From an uncultured Clostridia bacterium (GTDB lineage: Bacteria; Bacillota; Clostridia; Oscillospirales; CAG-272), in the NCBI GenBank assembly GCA_944391805.1, contig CALXUY010000043.1, forward strand, positions 1 to 36,779: 36,779 nt of DNA, given 5' to 3'. Each line of letters opens with the position of its first letter. The stretch's first letter is position 1. This document shows positions 32,003 through 36,779 of the stretch, one piece after another. The notes under the pieces are model-generated. The model worked only from the letters and a program-made list of their open reading frames with translations, was not told the origin of the DNA and searched no databases. Both the position numbers and the translations under genes were made by a program.

Positions 32003-32545
32003 ATGAAGCTGATGATTGCATCGGATATTCACGGTTCGGCAAAATTTTGTCGCGAACTGATGGATGCTTACTGCCGGGAGGCTCCCGACCGTTTTTTGCT
32101 GCTGGGAGATCTGCTCTATCACGGGCCGAGAAACGATCTGCCGGAGGGCTATGCGCCGAAGGAGGTCATCGACATGCTCAACTCCATCGCCCCCGCGCCG
32201 CTGTGCGTGCGGGGGAACTGCGAGGCAGAGGTGGACCAGATGGTGCTGCACTTCCCGGTTCTGGCCGACTATGCATGGCTGGATGTGAACGGCCTGCGCA
32301 TCTTTGCCACACACGGGCATCTGCACGGAGAGGATAACCCGCCCCCGCTCTGCCCCGGCGATATTCTGCTCTGCGGGCATACGCACATCCCGGCATGGCG
32401 GGAGCATGAGGGCTTCCGGTATCTCAATCCCGGCTCGGTTTCGATTCCGAAGGAGCATTCCCCGCACAGCTATCTGGTTCTGGAAAACCGGACATTTATA
32501 TGGAAGGAACTGGGAGGAGACAGCTATCACGAGCTGACCGTTTGA
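32003..32545 (+). CDS. yfcE: YfcE-type metallophosphodiesterase
   Basis: This 180-residue calcineurin-like phosphoesterase of the YfcE/MJ0936 family hydrolyses phosphodiesters in vitro. Its cellular substrate is not known. The two-metal site is formed by D8 and H10 (SDIHG), D36 (LGDLLYHGPRN), N72 (RGNCE), H104 and the pair H126/H128 (CGHTH). All are present and the length is typical. AAGAAGGG lies 7 nt before the ATG. It is transcribed alone from a strong promoter that diverges from the citrate operon and ends at the terminator at 32654-32693. Confidence 0.93.
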   Translation: MKLMIASDIHGSAKFCRELMDAYCREAPDRFLLLGDLLYHGPRNDLPEGYAPKEVIDMLNSIAPAPLCVRGNCEAEVDQMVLHFPVLADYAWLDVNGLRIFATHGHLHGEDNPPPLCPGDILLCGHTHIPAWREHEGFRYLNPGSVSIPKEHSPHSYLVLENRTFIWKELGGDSYHELTV

Positions 32546-32653
32546 CCGGCAGGACGATTCCGCTGCTGCTGCGCCGAAAAAAGCTGCCTTGCGGCTGCGC
32601 CCTCGGAAGAAAAACCGGATACAGCGGCGATTCTCCGGATTTCACGCAAAAAA

Positions 32654-32693
32654 GCTCACACCCCGACGACCATGTCTTGGTGTGAGCCTTTTT
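32654..32693 (+). terminator. Intrinsic terminator of the phosphodiesterase gene
   Basis: GCTCACACC pairs perfectly with GGTGTGAGC over 9 bp, followed by CTTTTTG on the plus strand. The A-rich 5' flank would also support termination on the minus strand for the convergent superoxide dismutase gene. Confidence 0.8.
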
Positions 32694-32798
32694 GTCTGCC
32701 GTTCGGAGGTTCTCCGTCGGTAAGACACTGAAATATGCGGGATTGCCGGAAGGCTTCTGAAGGGAGCGCGTTCACGCTTCCCCGGTCAGCCTTCTTTT

Positions 32799-33302
32799 TC
32801 AGCGCAGTGTGTTCATAATCTCCCCGCAGGCCATTTTGGCTCCGGAATTGCCTGAGGGCTGTGTGGTGAAATCGTCGGGATGAGAATGGATGATGACACT
32901 GCGCCCAATGATTTCCTCCACCGCAAAGCGGTCGGTCAGAAAAACCGAAAAGGCATATCCGTTGGCTCCGAACAGCGGCGGCAGATCACCGGCGTGGTAG
33001 GGGTGCGGGCAGGAATAGGGATTCCAATGCATGCCCACATTGGCAAACGGATCCTCCGTGTTGCCGGAGCAAGCGCCCTCCTCGTGAATATGAAAGCCGA
33101 AAACCGGGCTTTCGCAATTGCCGGACGGATTGGGAAGCCCCTGCAGCTCTGCCACAACGACCACGCCATAGGGCGTCTGATAAAAGCGCACATGGCCCTG
33201 AATGTCAGGATGTGCATCACTCCCCTTGACTGCCGCCCATGCCTGTGACCTGCGGGAGAGCAAGCCGCCGAAATTCGGATACCGTTGATTGTTTCGATTC
33301 AT
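32799..33302 (-). CDS. sodC: Cu/Zn superoxide dismutase family protein
   Basis: This 167-residue enzyme should convert superoxide to oxygen and peroxide. All seven metal ligands can be placed: Cu H71, H73 (FHIHEEG), bridging H92 (MHWNP) and H139 (IIHSHPDD); Zn H92, H100, H103 and D106 (HPYHAGD). The disulfide pair is likely C78 and C159. At the active-site Arg position, in GNSGAKMACG, there is K156. I start at 33302 with GGAGG 6 nt upstream. The N-terminus (MNRNNQRYPNFGG) has no signal peptide, so it would be cytosolic unless loaded into the spore. It stands as a single gene between polA and yfcE. Confidence 0.9.
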   Translation of the reverse strand: MNRNNQRYPNFGGLLSRRSQAWAAVKGSDAHPDIQGHVRFYQTPYGVVVVAELQGLPNPSGNCESPVFGFHIHEEGACSGNTEDPFANVGMHWNPYSCPHPYHAGDLPPLFGANGYAFSVFLTDRFAVEEIIGRSVIIHSHPDDFTTQPSGNSGAKMACGEIMNTLR

Positions 33303-33387
33303 GACACACCTCCGTTTTTCTAACAGTATATGCGGAGGCGGGGAGAGCGACACCGGCAGGTACGGATTGCGGTGATGGCAAAATACG

Positions 33388-33416
33388 CCCCCGGTGCGAT
33401 GATATTGCACCGGGGG
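33388..33416 (-). terminator. Hairpin ending polA
   Basis: CCCCCGGTGC pairs perfectly with GCACCGGGGG over 10 bp with a 9-nt loop. It lies about 100 bp after the polA stop on the minus strand and is followed by CGTATTTTGCC, a modest T tail. It also lies just ahead of the superoxide dismutase gene. Confidence 0.6.
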
Positions 33417-33479
33417 ACAGACAAACAAATCAAAAATGTGCAAACGCCAGATTGGCAAAGAAGGGCTATCTTCAATTCA

Positions 33480-33496
33480 GATGAAAGTTTTGATCA
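33480..33496. repeat. Short exact copy of a dispersed repeat segment
   Basis: GATGAAAGTTTTGATCA is identical to 22539-22555 and lies in the gap between the polA stop and its terminator. Without the rest of the repeat it may be a degenerate remnant. Confidence 0.5.
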
Positions 33497-33514
33497 CAGG
33501 GAAAACAAAGGGGA

Positions 33515-36091
33515 TTACTTGGCATCGTACCAGCTTTCGCCGGTGTGAATCTCCACAGTCAGCGGAACCGAGAGACTGACGGCGTGCTCCATCTCCTCGC
33601 GCAGAACCTGCTCGGCCTGCGCCGCGCAGGCACGGTTGGCTTCCAGCAGCAGCTCATCGTGTACCTGCAAAATCAGGCGCGCGTCCATTCGCTCCTCGCG
33701 CAGCCGCCGGTGCACGCGGATCATCGCCAGCTTGATCAGGTCGGCCGCCGTTCCCTGAATCGGGCTGTTCATGGCCACCCGCTCCCCGAACTTCTGCTGC
33801 GTCTTGTTCTTGCCGGCCAGCTCCGGAATATACCGTCTGCGCCCGAACAGCGTGGTGACATAGCCGGTTTCATAGGCCGATCTGACAATATTCTTCAGAT
33901 AGGCGTCGATTTTTGGGAAGCCCGCCAGATATTGATTGATATATTCCTGCGCCTGCTGACGCGATACGCCGAGATCGTCGGACAGGGAAAACGCACCGAT
34001 ACCGTACAGAATGCCGAAGTTGACCGCCTTGGCCTTTTTGCGCATCTCAGGCGTGACCGCTTCCGGCGCAACGCCAAACACCGTAGCGGCCGTGGAGGTA
34101 TGGATATCCGCGCCGCTCCGGAAGGCGCCGATCAGGTTTTCATCCCCGGAAATGTGCGCCAGCAGACGCAGCTCGATCTGGGAATAATCGGCGTCGATGA
34201 TCACATAATCGCGGTTTTCGGGGAGAAAGAAGCGGCGAAGCTCCCGTCCCAGCTCGGTGCGCACCGGAATGTTCTGCAGATTGGGGTCGGTGGAGGAAAG
34301 CCGCCCGGTGGCGGTCCCGGTCTGCCTGAAGGTCGTGTGTACCCGTCCGTTCTCGTCCGCAACCTTGAGCAGACCGTCGGTATAGGTGCTTTTGAGCTTG
34401 GTAACCTGTCGGTAATCGAGGATGTCCTGAACGATTTCATGATAGGGACGCAGCTTTTCGAGCGTTTCGGCATTGGTGGAATATCCGGTTTTTGTCTTTT
34501 TGTTGTGCGGGAGATGCAGCCGGTCAAACAGCACCTCTCCGAGCTGCTTGGGGGAGTTGATGTTGAAGGTTGTTCCGGCCTGCATATAAATCTGCGCCTC
34601 GAGTGCGGAGGCGATCACTGCAAGCTGCTCGCCGTACCGGGCAATTCCCTCGCGGTCAATGCGGAAGCCCACCGTTTCCATATCGGCCAGAACCATGGCA
34701 AGCGGCATTTCCAGTGTTTCCATCAGCGCTTCCTGCCCGCTCTGCTCCAAGCGCTCCTTCAGCACGGCATACAGCCTCGGGTAAAGCGCCACAGACGGGT
34801 AATCCGTGGGCGGAATCAGGCCGAGGTAATCCTGCACCAGCGTGCCGAACGCATAGCTGTTCTTGGAGGAATTGGCGAGATAGCCCCCCAGCATCAGATC
34901 AAAGAGCCGCATCCCGCGCAGAGCGTCCCACTCCGGATGCTTGTACAACGCCTTGCAGTCGTAGCAGACCACGGTCTTTCCGGACAGCGCGGGGGCAAGC
35001 GCGTTCAGCTCCCCATTCAGCCGCCAGATGCCGGTGCCGTCCGAAAGCAGGAGCGCAGGCACGCCGCCGTCGGCTTCGGCAGCGACGGAAGCCGGCTCCG
35101 CCCCGGAAGGAACATCCGAAGCAGCCGCCAGCGCCACGACGGCACAATCCTTCAGCGTCACCGAAAGCGCCTCGGGCGTTTGCCCGACAATCGGAGGCGC
35201 TTTGAGCTCGGTTTCCGAGTCCTCCTCCTGATTCAGCCCGAACCGCTTGAGAAAGCCCGAAAACTCCAGCCGCAGAAAGAGCGACTTTGCCGCGGCACGG
35301 TCCATACCCCGGTTGGCCAGCGCCTGGAGCGGCTTCTCCAGCGGAACCGTGCAGCAGATGCGCGCCAGCTTTTGCGAAAGATAGGCGCTTTCCCGTCCCG
35401 CCTCGAGCTTTGCCCGCACAGAGGGCGTGAGCTTGGCCTCCGGCAGTCCGGCATAAACCCCATCGAGGCTGCCGAACTCGGCAATCAGCCTGAGCGCGGT
35501 TTTTTCTCCGATACCGGGAACCCCGGGGATATGGTCCGAGCTGTCCCCCATGAGCGCCTTGACATCGACGAACTGCGAGGAATCCACCCCGTATTTGGCG
35601 CGGAAGGCCGCCTCGTCCATCTCCAGCGTTTCGGTATTGGTTGCCAGCAGGACATGCACATGCGGACCGATGAGCTGCAGCGCGTCCCGGTCCCCTGTCA
35701 TCAGATAGGCTTCCGCGTCCGCCTTCTCACACATTGCGGCCAGAGTCCCGAGAATATCGTCGGCCTCGTAGCCCTCCTGCTCCAGCACGGTATACCCCAT
35801 GACCTCCATCATCTGCTTTGCCACCGGAAGCTGGAGAACCAGCTCCTCCGGCATGGCACGACGGCCGGCCTTGTATTCGTCATACATCCTGTGCCGGAAG
35901 GTGGGGGCCTTGAGATCAAAGGCCACTGCGCAAAGCTCCGGCTGCAGTGCCTCGGCCTGACGGGCGACCATGTTCAGCATTCCGTATAACGCATTGGTGG
36001 GAAAGCCCTCCTTGGTGGTCAAAGGACGCACGCCGTAAAACGCCCGGTTGAGAATGCTGTTTCCGTCAACAGCCAGCAGTTTTTTCTTCAT
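33515..36091 (-). CDS. polA: DNA polymerase I
   Basis: This 858-residue enzyme fills gaps and removes RNA primers during replication and repair. The 5'-3' exonuclease domain (1-290) has AVDGNSILNRAFYG, GDRDALQL and PGVPGIGEKTA. The middle 3'-5' domain (about 300-465) lacks the DEDD residues: no DxE is visible in the first motif and DCKALYKH stands at the second, so proofreading is probably absent. The polymerase domain has motif A DADYSQIE (633-640), motif B KKAKAVNFGILYG (685-697) and motif C VHDE (810-813). I start at ATG 36091, as homologues begin MKKLLAVDGNS. A TTG three codons upstream, with GGAG 7 nt before it, is an alternative. Confidence 0.96.
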   Translation of the reverse strand: MKKKLLAVDGNSILNRAFYGVRPLTTKEGFPTNALYGMLNMVARQAEALQPELCAVAFDLKAPTFRHRMYDEYKAGRRAMPEELVLQLPVAKQMMEVMGYTVLEQEGYEADDILGTLAAMCEKADAEAYLMTGDRDALQLIGPHVHVLLATNTETLEMDEAAFRAKYGVDSSQFVDVKALMGDSSDHIPGVPGIGEKTALRLIAEFGSLDGVYAGLPEAKLTPSVRAKLEAGRESAYLSQKLARICCTVPLEKPLQALANRGMDRAAAKSLFLRLEFSGFLKRFGLNQEEDSETELKAPPIVGQTPEALSVTLKDCAVVALAAASDVPSGAEPASVAAEADGGVPALLLSDGTGIWRLNGELNALAPALSGKTVVCYDCKALYKHPEWDALRGMRLFDLMLGGYLANSSKNSYAFGTLVQDYLGLIPPTDYPSVALYPRLYAVLKERLEQSGQEALMETLEMPLAMVLADMETVGFRIDREGIARYGEQLAVIASALEAQIYMQAGTTFNINSPKQLGEVLFDRLHLPHNKKTKTGYSTNAETLEKLRPYHEIVQDILDYRQVTKLKSTYTDGLLKVADENGRVHTTFRQTGTATGRLSSTDPNLQNIPVRTELGRELRRFFLPENRDYVIIDADYSQIELRLLAHISGDENLIGAFRSGADIHTSTAATVFGVAPEAVTPEMRKKAKAVNFGILYGIGAFSLSDDLGVSRQQAQEYINQYLAGFPKIDAYLKNIVRSAYETGYVTTLFGRRRYIPELAGKNKTQQKFGERVAMNSPIQGTAADLIKLAMIRVHRRLREERMDARLILQVHDELLLEANRACAAQAEQVLREEMEHAVSLSVPLTVEIHTGESWYDAK

Positions 36092-36136
36092 ACTCCGCAA
36101 TTCCCTTCTCCTATCAGCATCGCTTGTTCACATACC

Positions 36137-36165
36137 ATTATACAATAAAAATGCCGGATTGTCAA
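36137..36165 (-). promoter_or_regulatory. Sigma-A promoter of polA, inside the rubredoxin terminator
   Basis: TTGACA (36160-36165) and TATAAT (36137-36142) on the minus strand are 17 bp apart, a full consensus match. The -35 overlaps the 3' arm of the rubredoxin terminator hairpin, and the spacer contains its T run. The leader to the ATG at 36091 is about 40 nt. Confidence 0.85.
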
Positions 36166-36187
36166 CCGAGCGGCGGCAATCCGGCAT
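36147..36187 (-). terminator. Intrinsic terminator of the rubredoxin gene
   Basis: ATGCCGGATTG pairs perfectly with CAATCCGGCAT over 11 bp around a 15-nt loop. On the minus strand the stem runs into TTTTTATTG. It lies about 40 bp after the rubredoxin stop. Confidence 0.85.
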
Positions 36188-36225
36188 GAAATTTGGGTGC
36201 GGGAGCGGATGTTCCACGCGCGGGC

Positions 36226-36402
36226 TCACTCCTCGTCTTCTGTGTACTCCTCGGCAAAATCCTCCTTGGCGGCGCCGCACATCGGACACAGCCAGGTTTC
36301 GGGAAGATCCTCAAAATCGGTATTCTCCTCAATGCCGTTTTCGGGGTCGCCTTCTGCGGGGTGATACTCATATCCGCATAGCTCGCATATGTGGTGAATC
36401 AT
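36226..36402 (-). CDS. Rubredoxin-type protein (58 residues)
   Basis: An ATG at 36402, with AAAAGGAG 9 nt upstream, starts a 58-residue protein. It reads MIHHICELCGYEYHPAEGD and later LPETWLCPMCGAAKEDF. The four cysteines C6, C9, C39 and C42 form the CxxCG...CPxCG iron site of rubredoxins, small one-electron carriers in anaerobes, often paired with peroxide or superoxide reductases. The core is standard, with an acidic C-terminal tail (EEYTEDEE). It is too short for a normal ORF list. It has its own promoter and terminator. The partner enzyme is not in this window. Confidence 0.92.
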   Translation of the reverse strand: MIHHICELCGYEYHPAEGDPENGIEENTDFEDLPETWLCPMCGAAKEDFAEEYTEDEE

Positions 36403-36449
36403 TGCTCTGTTCTCCTTTTGAAACCAAATTCAGATTATTCACGGTATAT

Positions 36450-36478
36450 ATAATAGCGCATAGGGGAATTTTTGTCAA
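36450..36478 (-). promoter_or_regulatory. Sigma-A promoter of the rubredoxin gene
   Basis: TTGACA (36473-36478) and TATTAT (36450-36455) on the minus strand are 17 bp apart. Upstream it shares AAGGTATTGACAAA with the Re-citrate synthase promoter. The leader is about 40 nt. Confidence 0.75.
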
Positions 36479-36508
36479 TACCTTCATGAAAAATTTTTTT
36501 ATTTTTCT

Positions 36509-36560
36509 CAGACTGTAGACCAAAGCACAGGCTTTCGTCAGTTTGGCTAAAGTTTTCGCC
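36509..36560. repeat. Dispersed intergenic repeat, copy 2
   Basis: It begins CAGACTGTAGACCAAAGC and has GCTTTCGTCAGTTTG and AAAGTTTTCGCC, matching 22503-22554 at about 80 percent of positions. It is the left border of the multi-hairpin region to its right. Confidence 0.7.
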
Positions 36561-36779
36561 CGCCTTTTTTAAAAGGCGGCACGGATCCAACGCCGTGGGG
36601 CGTTGTGTCGCAAGGCACCATAGGTGCCGGAAATTCTGCTACGCAGAAGTTTCCGCCCGCAGGCGGCGAAATTTCTTCACCGGCGTCTCTTTTTGCGAAC
36701 TTTTTCTCTGCGCCTTCTTCTTGCAGAGAAAAAGTGGCTATGGCTTTTGTACACTTTTTATTTCAACTGCCTTTTGTCT
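36561..36779. other. Array of consecutive hairpins, no gene
   Basis: Six hairpins follow each other: CGCCTTTT/AAAAGGCG (36561-36578), CAACGCC/GGCGTTG (36588-36605), GGCACC/GGTGCC (36614-36628), GGAAA-TTCTGC/GCAGAA-TTTCC (36629-36654), CCGCC/GGCGG (36653-36666) and CTTTTTCTCTGC/GCAGAGAAAAAG (36700-36734). The window ends in TGCCTTTTGTCT, the reverse of the AGACAAAAGGCA near 22611-22622. No ORF with a start and ribosome binding site is present. It may be a composite repeat element or a structured RNA, and it may continue past the window edge. Confidence 0.6.

Noticed and set aside
33545..35989. 814-codon plus-strand ORF over polA
   Set aside because: Antisense shadow of polA, with no motif and no ribosome binding site.
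36561..36779. CRISPR array or CRISPR-like repeats
   Set aside because: The hairpins differ in sequence and spacing; there is no constant direct repeat with spacers and no cas gene.

Overview
The window is a stretch of a spore-forming, fairly GC-rich Clostridia chromosome. The best guess is the Oscillospiraceae/Ruminococcaceae side of the class, inferred from content and not from any search. The pointers are a Gram-positive PolC replicase, the Firmicutes pyrH-frr-uppS-cdsA-dxr-rseP-ispG-polC run, CotF-type spore coat genes, a Re-type citrate synthase pathway, rubredoxin, and AGGAGG-type ribosome binding sites. Thirty genes were assigned, most on the minus strand. They end in TAA (11) or TGA (19), and none ends in TAG.

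Layout. 1-298: 3' end of an IS3-type transposase and its right inverted repeat. 352-524: tRNA-Val(CAC) with promoter and terminator. 525-1264: non-coding or eroded DNA containing a perfect AT-rich palindrome. 1265-2992: ABC exporter. 3037-3535: a small lipoprotein unit with its own promoter and terminator, but with an in-frame TAG. 3791-8012 (minus): response regulator, histidine kinase, HtrA protease and a membrane zinc-ribbon protein, probably an envelope-stress operon. 8352-9446 (plus): ychF. 9588-10559: two small coat-type genes and a divergent small acidic gene, both with forespore-like promoters. 10840-22200 (minus): the eight-gene pyrH-to-polC operon (nucleotides, ribosome recycling, isoprenoid and phospholipid synthesis, intramembrane proteolysis, replication). 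22757-26466 (minus): CPBP protease, tadA, asnA and a transglutaminase-like lipoprotein. 26723-31857 (minus): Re-citrate synthase, GntR regulator, aconitase and isocitrate dehydrogenase, the oxidative route from oxaloacetate and acetyl-CoA to 2-oxoglutarate. 32003-32545 (plus): YfcE-type phosphodiesterase. 32799-33302: Cu/Zn superoxide dismutase. 33515-36091: polA. 36226-36402: rubredoxin. 36509-36779: a string of hairpins that opens with a repeat also found near 22503.

The most interesting signals are regulatory. The promoters of the pyrH and CPBP operons share one design: TTTACA and a -10 box separated by 17 bp that hold an ACAAAA-N6-TTTTGT palindrome. The same 18-bp pattern lies alone at 904-921. 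This suggests an unidentified repressor joining two membrane-related operons. Other points are the lipoprotein with an internal amber codon in a region that never uses TAG as a stop, the polA promoter built into the rubredoxin terminator, an FCD-type GntR regulator with a candidate operator in front of the Re-citrate operon, and the multi-hairpin tail of the window. No CRISPR array, prophage or recognisable defence system was seen.
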